Of a DNA stretch of 64,000 bases, positions 18,173 to 31,100 are shown piece after piece (within the stretch, counting starts at the first letter, position 1; each line of letters opens with the position of its first letter). A program made the translations under genes and the position numbers. The DNA lies in assembly GCF_964340395.1 (NCBI RefSeq), contig NC_135555.1:4509001-4573000 (forward strand), written 5' to 3'. Source of the stretch: Glandiceps talaboti (Eukaryota > Hemichordata > Enteropneusta > Spengelidae). The notes under the pieces were generated by a model. That model had not been told where the DNA came from, ran no database searches, and saw only the letters and a program-made list of their open reading frames with translations.

Positions 18173-19952
18173 TCATAATGGTCTGTCTTTTCTGCAGTAC
18201 AACTTTCCATCTTTCTGGAAGTAACCTGAAAGGAGATATATAGCAATTATACTTTCGAGTTTAACAACCAACAGTGTGGTAAAAAAATAAATATTGGAAA
18301 TGTCTGATATTTTACTGCATTTGATTGATTGATGAAACTAATTCTTGTCAGCAGATATAAATTTCTCTCTCTCTTTCTCTCACACTGATTTTGCATGCAT
18401 TTGTCAAGAAAACAAACCATTCGGCAAACTTACCTCTGCCCTTTAGATTGTCCCCACAAACTGCGCAGTTAAAACAAGCACTATGAAGTCCACTTGCACC
18501 AATCTTTACAAATTTACCACTGTGAAATTATAAAAACAAGGTACAAAAGTATGACACAAAACACTTTACATGTAACACTCAGTTTAGTACTGTGTTTGTC
18601 CGATTCATACGTGTGCCTCACGTCACGTGCGCCACTAGGAAAACTTTGTCACTATAACTATCACATACTCCCTGTGTAATTACGTATAAAAACGTGAACT
18701 CACACCTAAACCTAACTTCGGTGAGCTGCGTTTACACTGAAAACAATTTTCCTTCAGGCGACAGACACGCCTGGGTACCCTCGAGCTCATTGGTAATAAA
18801 ACACATACTCTGCAACATTTCACTACTACTACTAGCCTCATCCTTTGAATATCAGCCAACCATCCACAGGTGAAAGGTTATTGTGGCTAGGTACGTTATT
18901 GGACCATAATAATACACCACTTACACTAACTTTTCACCACACGCAATACAGAGTAAAAGACTTGGGTCTGGCAAGTCTTGTCGCACTCCACCCATTGGTT
19001 GTTTCACTTTCTTGAACACTGTTTCTGAACCTGTTGCTGACCCACTGAACACTGAGGGCGCTGCAATTAATAAACAACAACACGTGAGATTCAACAGATC
19101 ATTGAGAGTGGATCATTAATAGAAATCATGCATAATTTATAAGGGACTGGTCAGTTTCTTCGGCGTTGGAGGCTATCGTTGATAATGTTACAAACAGTCA
19201 GAGCAGTAAGTAGTGAAAGTCGATGTGAAACCTACTCGGGGAGTCAAACGTATTTGTTTTCTCTCTGAACATAACACTGTTCTGGATATGAACCGTTATC
19301 ACTTTGTCATCGTGTTGATAAGTGAGAGTTTGCACCGACAAGAAAACCTACAACATTATAACAATATAGGGTGGGCAGAGAATCTTAGCTCCGAAAGTGT
19401 ATCCCACTGAGATCTAGTAAAATGACGCTACTTTGAGCTCCTAAAAGTAATTTCCTCTTTTAGTGACAGGTCTATCATTTGATGACGATCTTGTATTTTC
19501 ATTTAAATATCGCCCTGTGGTCTCGAGGTAATAGTTTGCTCGAATATGTATGTCTTAAAGTATGGTCTGAAAGTACGAAGATGGATATTTATTTTGGATT
19601 TTTTAAATAAATAAAATATGTTACAATGTTTTCCTACTTGCAGAAGAAACAATGTGAAACAACATAGATCAAATCCGTCTTTGTAAATCAATAATTGCAA
19701 AAATCTATTTAAAAAAATGTGTAAAGCAGTTTTGTTTTTGTACGCAAGTCACTATAAGCAATAAATAATAAACATTTCAAAGTACCAACCTTGCCCGCTC
19801 TCTAATTTCTTGAATGACTCTGATCTTGTTTCTTGGACAGATCCCATTCCAAGAGCATCATCCAGCTGCTGCTGGGAAACCTCTGGTTGTGGTGCCTTGG
19901 GTTCATCATCTTCCTGGCCAGGTTGACCACCACTGCCACCACCCCAGTTAAT
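18173..19952 (-). CDS. LIM-domain protein, PDZ-LIM type (3' part, 4 exons)
   Basis: Exons on the minus strand: about 19952-19790, 19060-18925, 18519-18434 and 18225-18173 (TGA). Phases 1, 2 and 1 match at the three junctions. The last three exons form one complete LIM domain: CIACGEKLVG, FVKIGASGLHSACFNCAVC, GDNLKGRG, then YFQKDGKLYCRKD. This gives C-x2-C-x16-H-x2-C-x2-C-x2-C-x17-C-x2-D, the full zinc-ligand set. The LIM domain ends the protein (DRPL stop), as in short PDLIM/ALP-type proteins. The upstream acidic linker with SESFKKLESGQG and VFKKVKQP resembles the segment between PDZ and LIM in that family. These proteins act at actin filaments and Z-disc-like structures. No PDZ exon was found in the window, so the family is inferred. 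The start of the first listed exon is uncertain (acceptor ATTCAG|ATTAAC assumed). Confidence 0.8.
19570..19700 (+). repeat. Half copy of the 15.6-kb foldback element
   Basis: TATTTATTTTGGATTTTTTA, TTTTCCTACTTGCAGA and GTGAAACAACATAGATCAAA match one arm of the foldback at 15,578. The partner arm is absent. It lies in an intron of the LIM gene. Confidence 0.55.
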
Positions 19953-22484
19953 CTGAATGAAATCAACACTAAGCCCGTCATCAAAGTTCAAAGGTCGGAA
20001 GTTTATTCGAACGCATGTTTGAAATAAAAAAAAAGTGAAAGGAAACCTCTCTTTAAATTTCTCTATTGCCTATAAAGCACTTTGAATTTTTCTTGTATGA
20101 ATTTTTCTTGTATGATATGAAGATTTTAATAGTTTTATATTATTTCAGCAAATCCCTTTCTTACGCATGGCATAACATTGTTCTTATGTATGGTGGCCTG
20201 CAACTGAAAGTCATTCTACCACTCTCCTTTTCCCTGGACACTACAACTATGTTGTTTTTTTCTCGTTGCTTTTACTACTGACCCAATTCTTTCATAAAGT
20301 TGGTGACCTCCAACGTGACATGAGAAGAGAACTCTTTCAAGCGAGGTACATCCCGCTGTGATTTTTACCGCACCCCGATTTCTGTATTAAAGTTGTCAAT
20401 TTCAGTGCGTGTTGTCTCTTTATTATAAAAACCATCTAAACTTTAACAATATAGCATTACATTTGTGGGTGAATTGACAAATTGTGGTCGACTCGGAGTT
20501 TGTGACCCGGTAACATTTATAGACCTGTAAAGTACCGAGACACTGGTACAAGGATTAGCTACTGGTCTTACTTATTTACGTGAGTTCAACAATATCTCTT
20601 GAATCATGTATTGCTGTTATTGTGCAGTGATTGAGTGTGTCTACTCATTCAGGATATATTATTCAAGCTTGGATGGTGAACTGACCATTTATGTCTTCTT
20701 TACAAACTAACAATACTATACGTAAAGCTGCTTAGTGATAAGCAGCAGACGCATTGCGTGTGAAACATTGATGGATGTAAATAGAGTAATGTCTACCATT
20801 GACATAGCAGAGACTGTCCCTCCCAGGATAAATTCCTTTCCATGGTGTTAGCATTAAATTGACCTCAAATGAAACGAATTCCATCATGTGACGCTACAAA
20901 TAGGCTGAACGTTTGTTTGTATTTGAAAAGTTTTTTGATGGTCAATTTGGTTCGTGTTTGTCCAGTTAATGTTAATTTAACGTTAGTCAATATTTAAGTA
21001 TGTCAAACCATCCATCCCAAATTCTTTAAGAAATTACAAAGTGATTAACATAAATGACAACGTATTGTGGTATTTAAACACTTGAACCAGTGGCCTCTGG
21101 AGAACTGACAACAAATTCTGAAGTTCAGATTTACTATACCTCTAGAGACATTGTCCTCGAGAATTTGAAATTTTCTTCGGAGAGAAGTAATCAAATCACG
21201 ATGTGAAACGATCGCTGTTGCGTGTACGGTGTAGTATTCCTTGGGTAACTAGCGGTTAGAGGCGAGTAGAGTTCCGTAGTCCAGCTGACTTCAGTCTGTT
21301 CAATGTGTTGTGTTCGATCTAGGCCGGCCACTAATGATTATACATGTGGATGACGTATGTGTTTATTGGGACGGGCTGAAAGGGCCTAATGCATAAACAT
21401 TTTGCACGGGGGGACAACGAAGTATACATAAATTGTATATAACTTATTTGAGTTGCGGGTCTTGTAACGATGTTGTCTCTATGGTTTCTGTGATGATCAC
21501 CAGATCGTTTGGGACAAGAAAGGGGCATGTTTGAAAAACAGAAGACAAAATAAAATCATAAAAATTAAAAAAACCCAAGAACATGCATAATAAAAACGTA
21601 CGCGAACACTCAATGGGCTCACCAAGGCAAGCATGCATATATACATGTACATAAACAAAACTAGCTACTCTGTTTTCGTTTCTAATTCATCACGTATGTA
21701 TCATGCACTAATTGATTGACAAGTTTGTTTATGTATATCAATCTGAATACCAATAACCGAATCAAAATTATGATTTGTTACGGAAATTGTTTGTTTTCTT
21801 AACCTTAAATACAAAGATGTAAATATCCTTTTTCATTTTTGTATTAAATTAAGACCCTGACTAAAATGTTCACAGGTAAACGCTTTGATGGAGGAATCGT
21901 AACTGAGGAGCATTATTCTATCCGATCGGGTGCGGTGCCCCCCGAGTTGATATAGTTGAGGGGTCACGAAACAGAGACCTCCCGAGATGCGGTATCTGTT
22001 AATAGGCAAGCCATTTCCATATTTGTGCTCTCACTGTCTCAGACTCAGCTTGAACAGGATCGGGTAACATAATGCTATGTGTGCCGATAAGCTCAGCTGG
22101 CAAAACAACATATATAATCACTTTGAAATATGCACACCACCAATGCCAAAATATATTTAGTATTACTCACATGCTTTATATATTGGACATATAGAAATCC
22201 ACATATTACAGAATGGTTTTCTTATAAAAATCAATTGCCTAAAATGCACAGACCCGCTAGACGAGTTTACACCCACACCACATAAGTAGGTGACTGATCT
22301 CTGGGTGAATGACTCCCTGACCTTAGGACACCAGTGTACAAATACAATAGATAAACATCTAAAGTGCAAACGACCATAATTTATGTGTGTTTCTTGTTCG
22401 GCAAATGTTCCTCTCTAGACACGTGTTTACACAGACTTAGACACACATTATAATATATTTTTCACATATGACATGTGTGTACCT

Positions 22485-22717
22485 AATTTTCATATCACTG
22501 ATGGGATCATCATGTCATGAAAAATTCTCAATCTACACACCTCCACACGTTCCCACCAGGTTTCAGATCTGTCAAGTAGTTTTTGAGTTTAAGCTTTTTA
22601 ACCAAAAATGACATTTTTGACCAAAATTACACAGCTGTCATTTGCTTTGAACACCAAAAGTAATGTCCCCACCAAATACCAAGGTAATCAATCTGGCAGT
22701 TTTTTAATTTAGGTTGT

Positions 22718-22748
<31 letters not shown>

Positions 22749-22770
22749 CACTGAATTCACTGACTGACTG

Positions 22771-22831
<61 letters not shown>

Positions 22832-23540
22832 TAGACAGACACCACACCATGCCTATAGCACTAAAAATAGTGCCAATAGTAGCACAACTGTATTTAGCTG
22901 TTGCTATGGGCGTGGCCTTGTTGCTGGGCATATTTGCATACAGTTTTGGAATCTTGAATACTTTGCCTGCCCTTCTCACTTTTCATCTTTGCAATATAAA
23001 TCATTTAGCTGTTGCTATGGGCATGGTGTTGTTGCTAGGCATACTTGCATACATTTTTTTGAATCTGTCATTTGTATTCATTTACCTACCCATCCCTGTT
23101 GTTATCTTTGTTATATGCATCGTCAATTCACTGTTGCTAAGGCCATGTTTATGGTTACGAGGGCCAAATGTGTCAAAATGTTTTCAACAATAACTGCAGA
23201 ATAACAACTCCAGAAACATCCCCACCAAGTTTCAACATCATTCACCATACAGTTTCAAGATATAAGTTTTTGACCAAAATTGACATTTTTAGACCCAATT
23301 TGCATATCGCTAATAAGATTATCACGTGAATAATGCTTCATCTACACATGCTCAGATGCATTCCCATTATATTTCAGCCTAATATGCTCAGTAGTTTTGG
23401 AATTACAGATTTTTCACCAAAAAGACATATTTTAGCTCTAATTTTCATATCATTGATTGGATCATTATGTCATGAACAATTCTTAATATTAACACCCAGA
23501 AGAAAGTTCCATGATGGTGAAAAAAACTACATTGTTTTCT
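22485..23540. repeat. Diverged composite satellite
   Basis: At least three diverged copies of a block recur near 22,485, 23,275 and 23,435. Shared words are AATTTTCATATCA, GGATCAT.ATGTCATGAA and CACCA..TTTCA, and a TTTTTGACCAAAATTGACAT-type end recurs. Between them lies a second repeat with two copies (TTAGCTGTTGCTATGGGC near 22,895 and 23,007) and a CA microsatellite. Confidence 0.65.
22719..22826. repeat. CA microsatellite with short interruption
   Basis: Two (CA)n runs are split by AGTCACTGAATTCACTGACT and a few more bases. Confidence 0.95.
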
Positions 23541-23879
23541 GCAAAACATTTTTATTGCTCTAAAATATATTTCATTTTATAATGTAAATAAAATGTTTTA
23601 GTGTAACAACAATAATAAATGATTAAATTTCTAAGTACATGAAGCTGAATATTTCAATCAAGTAAACACAAAAAATAGGAACAACTAGCTGCCTACTATA
23701 TAAACATTGTACAAATACAACTAATCTATACTACTAAATATTCAAGATGTTTTACAGTGGATGTGTATATCAGTTGCATGTATACATTGTAAACTTATAA
23801 AATACAACACAAGTGATGAATTCAGTAAAGTGAGCATGCATAATACTATACATGAAATATTTTTGGGTTGGAAAGGGTT

Positions 23880-24350
23880 TGGGTTCAAAATGGGTGGAAG
23901 AGAGTTTGTGTGAGAAATGGGTGGAAAGGGCTTGGGTATGAAATGAGTGGAAGAGGGTTGGGGTATGAAATGGGTGGAGGAGGGTTTGTGTTACGAAATG
24001 GGGGAAGAGGGTTTGGGGTATGAAATGGGTTGAAGAGGGTTTGTGTACAAAATGGGTGGAAAGGGTTTGGGTACAGAATTGGTGGAAGAGGGTTTGCATC
24101 ACAAAATGGGTGGAAGAGGGTATGGGGTATGAAATGGGTGGCACAGGGTTTTGGGTACAAAATGGTGGAAGAGAGTTTAGAGGATGAAATGGGTGGAAGG
24201 GACAGTTTGGGGTACGAAATGGGTGGAAGGGATAGTTTGGGGTATGAAATGGGTGGAAGGGATAGTTTGGGGTATGAAATGGGTGGAAGGGATAGTTTGG
24301 GGTACGAAATGGGTGGAAGGGACTGTTTGAGGTAGGAAATGGGTGGAAGA
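23880..24350. repeat. About 30-bp G-rich minisatellite
   Basis: Units of the type GGTATGAAATGGGTGGAAG followed by AGGGTTTGG or GGATAGTTTGG repeat. They are near-perfect from 24,190 to 24,330 and more diverged to the left. Minus-strand frames stay open and give His-Pro-Phe repeats, which I take to be an artefact of unit length. Confidence 0.85.
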
Positions 24351-25651
24351 GAGTCAAGATGTCAAAATTACATTTAATTTTAGTCTCTTTACATCAATGT
24401 TTTGCAAGATATTAACATATTGATATTATTAAACTAGTATTTTGTGAAGACAATTGTAATTTGATACCCAAAATTTTGACAGAAAAACTTTTTTTTCAAA
24501 CCTTTACACAGGTTTATTTGATAGTACAACAATGAGATTAATATAACCGTCGCCAGGATAATTATTATATAGTGATCAGGTTTGTAAATTATTGTGTTCA
24601 TTTCACGATGACACATCTAATAAACTAAAGTTGCCTTTGTTTAACATGGTTCTTTAAGTACTTTTTATTTGTCCAGAATATATACCAGTCCAGAGGCAGT
24701 TTTTCTACTTTTGACCAAAAAATATCACTTTTGATGCAATATTTTTCAAATACATGTAAGTACATGTGGTGGAAATATACATACCAATATGTTCACATTA
24801 TAATATGATGGTGAGATTCACATTGAAAAATAATCACAATACATTTGATATGGTTATCAATAGTTTGTGCTAACCAGAACAGATATACACTGAATAAATG
24901 TTCACTCCATATACAATCACAATGCAAGCATACTCAGGAAATTGTCAGAAAATTCTGAGAAATTTGCAATTGCAAACACTTAGCACATTCCCCATATAAA
25001 ATCTTGAATATTATCTATTACTCTGGTGATTGAGCCTTCGGTTTGCTAAGAGAGAATTAATTATTGGCCCAATATGTTGATACAACAGTGATAAGCTATT
25101 GAAGGGTATTGCTTTAATTATAGTCTCAGTAGGGAGGTGTCATAGAGTTTTATTGACAGAGTTCCGTGAACTTGCAGAGTACTGTTTTAGTACTTCCAAT
25201 GTGTACATATTGTCTTGATCACAGGATGATTAGATCGCAGACAGAGGAACTGCTATCACCCACTTGTGTAACCTACCACATCGAAGAACAATATATTTAG
25301 TTTGTGCCTATTTTAGTAAACCAAAGGCTGGATAACCAGAGTAGTATTTGAAGTGGAATACTTGATTATAGAGTTCAAAAATCTGTTACATAAGAACATA
25401 AGTATTAATAACATGGCATAAAACAATAACATAGCATAAAACAATAACATAGCATAAAACAATAACATAGCATAAAACAATAAAATAGCACCATATACTA
25501 GTCATCCATAATTGTAATAACTTCTGTACTTTAATTTTATGAAAAACTTGATAACGTAATGTAAATATATATATTAGCACCCTGGTTTTGTCATCAATTG
25601 TTTATTTCTCCTACTGCATCTGTCTCTTTCATAGCAACTCACAGATACAAT

Positions 25652-25918
25652 GAGTAACACTTAAGTAGAGCACTTTAAACTCTGTGCTACACTTGTTTAT
25701 AGCATTCATATCAAGTGTAAAAGTATACTGTTTCAAATGTGGCCTTTCTAATGTGGTCAATTAGGAAATGAAACAGAAATTTGCTAATTGACCTCATTAG
25801 AAAGGTCACATACTGGGCTTGTAAATAAACCAATTGAAACAGTATACTTTTACACTTGATATGAATGCTATAAAGGAGTGTAGCATATAGAGAAAGTGTT
25901 TTACTTCAGTGTTACTCG
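25652..25918. mobile_element. Foldback element with about 115-bp arms
   Basis: GAGTAACACTTAAGTAGAGC and TCAAGTGTAAAAGTATACTG on the left are mirrored by CAGTATACTTTTACACTTGA and TTCAGTGTTACTC on the right. The loop is about 18 bases around GAAATGAAACAGAAATT. No ORF is present. Confidence 0.75.
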
Positions 25919-26656
25919 TTGTAAAACGTCAATCATCAATGTGACCACTGTGGCAGACAAAAGCTGGTTTCTACTCAAATAGTAAAATATCTGATACAGT
26001 TGCTGCACATTGATAACGGTGCATGAGGCAGTAATAATTAACTGATGGTTGCACTTTTCTTTTCTAGCCTTGAATACTTTGGCACTAAAATTAATAGTTA
26101 GTATAACATATTTCAAATCAATCAGATTATCACTAAAGTGTTTTGTTTCATAACCTTGACATTGATGCAGTCAGAATGAACAAATTACACATAAAAAAGA
26201 AAGTACTACAATTTTCTACCCCTACAACAAGAACATTTCTCAACTTAACACAGAAAGTAGCTTAAAAAAACCATGCATACTAAGCCACATCATTTGGTAT
26301 CCAGCAAACAAATGGATTAGTTCATAACAGACTGCCAAAATAGTGAATGATCACATCTAGCAATCAACAATTTTTTATCATACGACATAATATTCTTGTA
26401 AAGCTTATTTTCCTACATCTGGATATTATGTAGTACTAAAATATATTGCAAGACCCAAAATACAAGACCAAGTTTGGAAAAGAGTACCTAAAACAGATTC
26501 AATTTTGGCACCAACAGCCAAAGGTCAAAGGGCAATTGTTGAGTTGTAGAAGACTCAAACAGAAAGTTTCTATTTAAAATTCTATCCACAAAAAAAGTTT
26601 GGCACAATTTGAGACTTATCACTTCATACAATAGTTTCTGTTTTTACGATCTTCTC

Positions 26657-26760
26657 TTAGTTTTTCCATGGTTTTGTATGTTTTAACTTCTTGTGAGGTG
26701 GTCGGTAACTTGCATCATCATCATCATCACTATCCAATGTCAGGTCTATAATCTCACTCA
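26657..26760 (-). CDS. Last exon: C-terminal SUMO-interacting motif
   Basis: The exon encodes VSEIIDLTLDSDDDDDASYR, followed by a basic tail (PPHKKLKHTKPWKN) and TAA. I-I-D-L-T followed by acidic residues is a textbook SUMO-interacting motif, with hydrophobic core plus acidic and phospho-Ser flank. Phase 1 fits the previous exon. Confidence 0.88.
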
Positions 26761-28054
26761 CTGAAGAATAAAAATAGAAAATTATGAGTTTATACGCCAT
26801 CAGTTCTTGTTACTGTTTCCATCTCAGCAAGACAACTGGATCTGATGCATATAATGTACACCCTAGGATGTGTTGTATTTATTTATTTATTTATTTATTT
26901 ATTTCTTAACCATCCAACAGGCATTGCCCAATAACAGGAGGAAAGTTCAGTGTTAATGCAGAAGGAAACCGGAGTACCCCGGGAAAACCTGTGTTGTTCG
27001 GTAGAGTCAAACTGAACGACACTCAATCAAACCCAGCCGACTGGCAGGTTCGAACCCAGGCTGCAGAGGTAAGAAGTGTTCGAGCTAACTACTCGGCCAT
27101 CGACAACCCGACACAATGAATCCAGACACAATGAATGACAGAAGTAACATGAAGGGTTGGGGATGTCAGAGTACTCAAAACTGATGTTTTGTTATACAGT
27201 ATCCAAACAAGTTTTGTAACCCAAACAAAATGAAGGAAAAAAGTAACATTTGGGTTTAAGGGAGTTCAGGCTACACTGATAAAATGATTGTATGATGTTG
27301 CAATGCAAGAATTTATTATGTGGAAAAATGGGTCCAGCGCAACCCACCCACCCCCCTCCCCCTTTCATGTATAATTCTGCAGCTAAATGGTGACAGTTTG
27401 ACTTACTGACAATCCTTTGAACACTTTGTAGTACATGTCATAGATGGTAAAAGTCCTGGTATCCCCCCCTCCAACAGAATTACACATCTAAATGCTGATA
27501 GTTTGACTTACTGACAATATTTGAACAATTTGTTGTAGTACAGGACACAGGTGGCACAAGTCCTGGTCTGTTTTCCCCTTCCCCCATGTAGCATTATACA
27601 GGTACACATGTTGATATTTTGACTTACCAGTACCAACAATCTTGGAGCGTTTTGTCGATGGTGCAAGTCCTGGTTCCTGTTTTACATATGTACCACCCAA
27701 TCTAGCACCAATACCAGCTGGTATCCCAATAACACTCCTGGGTATGGTATTAACATTAGTAGTAGTAGTACTGAATGACATGGCTTCTTGTTTGACTACA
27801 ACTGGCCTAGGTTGGTTGGTAGAGGGCATAATATCGGTAACACCTTTTACAGTGACTGCATGGACAGGCTTGATTGTTTGCATGCCAGGTTGTAGTAACC
27901 CATGGGCTACTTTTTGTATACCAGGTGATACTGTTTGAAGAACCTTTCTCTGGTTATTGGTGACTATAACAAAATACCAAGATGGCAATGAATTAGTAAT
28001 AGGTGGGTGGGAGGGGTGAGAAGGGAGAGTGAGTGAACATATGTAAGTGAGTGT

Positions 28055-28109
<55 letters not shown>

Positions 28110-31100
28110 CGTGTCTTGACTGTCTGTCTGATTGTGTGTATATGAAATAACAGTATCAGTAGTTAGTTCGAGTCCACATATGAAGTCTCGTCAATCTTTA
28201 ACACTTCATAACTTACTTGTACTTAAAATACACTCCATGTTATGTTATTATCGGTAGCAATATAAAACATTACATGTTTGATAATATGTCTGACTATTCC
28301 CATTTTGATAAGATTGCTAATCTAAGGCATTTTTTTATCCTAATATAAGAAATTGATAACTGGGACAGTTTTATACTCACTAGTTTGTGGTTGAGTCTTT
28401 GTCCGAGGCTGTATAGTTGACATTGTGGTCCCTGACACATTGATAATAGGAATGGCTTGACCTCTATTTGTTACTTGATTTAATACTGATGGTGAGATAC
28501 CGACACCACTTTGTATTCCAGTAACAGGTAAAATCACTAAACGCTGACCCAATCCTACTGGTTGCTGTGGGACACCGTGTCCACCAGAACTTATAGTATT
28601 GTCAGAACTTGATATTGTGTTGTGAGGTTGGTGATTTGTAGTTTGAGGTCTTGTAGACTGTGACACATCATGTCCACCTGAAGTAAATATCAAATGGCCA
28701 GTATGTTGATTGGTTGCCATGTGAGGTGTTATTGATCCTGGTTTACCATATCCACCTGGAATACTAGCAGTGTGTTGATTGGTTGCCATGTGAGGTGTTA
28801 TTGATCCTGGTTTACCATATCCACCTGGAATACTAGTAGTGTGTTGATTGGTTGCCATGTGAGGTGTTATTGATCCTGGTTTACCATATCCACCTGGAAT
28901 ACTAGCAGTATGTTGATTGGTTGCCATGAGAGGTGTTATTGATCCTGGTTTACCATATCCACCTGGAATACTAGCAGTGTGTTGATTGGTTGCCATGAGA
29001 GGTGTTATTGACCCTGGTTTACCATATCCACCTGGAATACTAGCAGTGTGTTGATTGGTTGCCATGAGAGGTGTTATTGATCCTGGTTTACCATATCCAC
29101 CTGGAATACTAGCAGTGTGTTGATTGGTTGCCATGTGAGGTGTTATTGACCCTGGTTTACCATATTCACCTGAAATACTAGCAGTATGTTGATTGGTTGC
29201 CATGTGAGGTGTTATTGACCCTGGTTTACCATATCCACCTGAAATACTAGCAGTATGTTGATTGATGTTAACATGAGTTGTTATTGACCCTGGGTTACAA
29301 TATCCAAGTGAAGTCAATAATGCGTGGCTAGTCTGTTGATTGGTGCTCACATGAGGTGTTATTGATCCTGGTTTACTGTGTCCACCTGAAGTGCCAGCAG
29401 TGTGTTGATTGGTGCTCAAATGAGCAGTTATTGATCCAGATGACCTGTTTCCACCTGAGGTCATTAACACATTTCCAGTCTGCTGATTGGTCCCAGGTTC
29501 ACATTTTATTGCCCTTGTTTTATCCAGATCAGCTGTAGATGTAGGTTTGTTGTCTAGCAGATGTTCCTTCTTTTCTACAATCTTTGCATCTAAATATATA
29601 CTCTGTACTTTTTCCCTACAATCAAGAATTCCTGCAAATGGCAAAAACAAAATGGTCATGATTTTCAGTGTAAATATAAATCTAACTAAAGACACTGTTA
29701 CAGCTTAAACTATAGATATATCCTTAGTATGAATCTGAGAGAATTCAGTACTGGACACTTGTCTGTTGTATGCCTTCTACCACATACACAAGAATGACCA
29801 CTGAAAAATGTCTGTTTGGATCTACTAATATCTTGGTTTCAATCTCAAAAATAAAGTCCACATCAGGGATGTTGAAAATTTTATATAAAAATTATGAGAT
29901 AGCTGTCACATGATGATAATATCATGTGGCATCACTTTCTCAGAAATAGCTATTTTCATGACTAGAATTTTTCTCCTCATAGTTATTTTCCTGGCTTATG
30001 GCTATTTTCTACATCCTTGCACATGTACATGAATACAAGTTACAAAGCTGAGAAGTCTGCTAAAATCCATACACCCCAAAACTGAGACAAGATTGGTTCT
30101 CTGTACAGAAAGATGATGTGTGTCACAGCACACAAATTTGCCTATACCTGCCATTCTTACATTTATTATTTTTGAACACTTTAGTTCTAGGACAAATCAC
30201 TTACTGAGGTTTCCCACCAAAATTATTATACAAGGTATACAAATCTATGCAACTTTTTTCCGGATTGCAACTCTGTTACTGGGTGTTCCCAAAGCTGTGC
30301 AAAAACATAATTAAGAAAACAAAACCTAAATGTTTGAAATGTTTTACCTGGTAATAGATGTTGTCTTAGAGACTTGGTATTGATAGGTGAATCCCAGAAT
30401 GGTTGGTACTGGACAGTCAGATCTCCACAAATACTGTTACATGTTGTACTTACACACTCCATTATTTCTTGCTGAAAATTAACATCAAAATATTGTTCCC
30501 TTATTTTTGTAACTCTTCAAAATACTGTTAAACCTAATAATATTTCTCTAAAAAAAAGGTTTTAGAAAATGATCAGGGGCAAAAATAAAACAATTTTTTC
30601 ATCAATTTTGTCAGGTGACCTCCCACTGGAATCACCTGACTGACAGTAGACTATTTATTCCTTAGGTATTTTTCATTATGTATTCCTGGCTTACCTGTAA
30701 TTTTATTAACTGCTGTAATATCTCTTGAGAGGCACCATCAAACATGACCTCTCTTTCATTTACTACATGCATTTGCATATGTCCTTTCATCCTGGCATAG
30801 CTGCCAATTCCACTCTCATTGGTACAAGTATCGTACACAGGTTCCATAAAATGCTGTATGGTTGGCGTGATGACTCGGTTGATATCACGCTGGCGATCTT
30901 GTATCATGGTTTTTAAATCACCTACTGATGCATTCAGCTAATGAAAAAAATAAAAATTTGTTTCATAAGAATACCTCATTTTTCTAGTCATTGACAAAGA
31001 AGTTTATTTTCAGTAAACTGCTTTGCAGAGTTGGGAGATAACTACTACATAAAACAAACCACTTCAAATTTTATTCTTAGCATGACCACAAAATCAATAG

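Larger units (their letters stand above)
19992..26656. other. Intergenic region between the LIM gene and the FHA-GTPase gene
   Basis: No convincing exon was found, although missing 5' exons of the LIM gene (minus strand) could lie here. From 20,000 to 22,480 I see only mixed unique sequence. From 22,480 to 24,360 the region is repetitive (see separate entries). A foldback element lies at 25,652. The 3' UTR of the FHA-GTPase gene should occupy part of the right end; no nearby AATAAA on the minus strand is obvious. Confidence 0.5.

Noticed and set aside
18660-18800. Minus-strand stretch reading RRVCRLKENCFQCKR, resembling a zinc-finger exon
   Set aside because: It lies in the LIM gene intron, does not fit the phase of the flanking exons, and the LIM domain is already complete without it.
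23770-24357. Minus-strand ORF of 195 codons with His-Pro-Phe repeats
   Set aside because: It is produced by the 30-bp minisatellite; no splice sites, start context or conserved features support it.
26985-27112. A possible tRNA-Ser/Leu gene on the minus strand
   Set aside because: It is likewise the tRNA-like head of a SINE, with body and AAATA tail attached.
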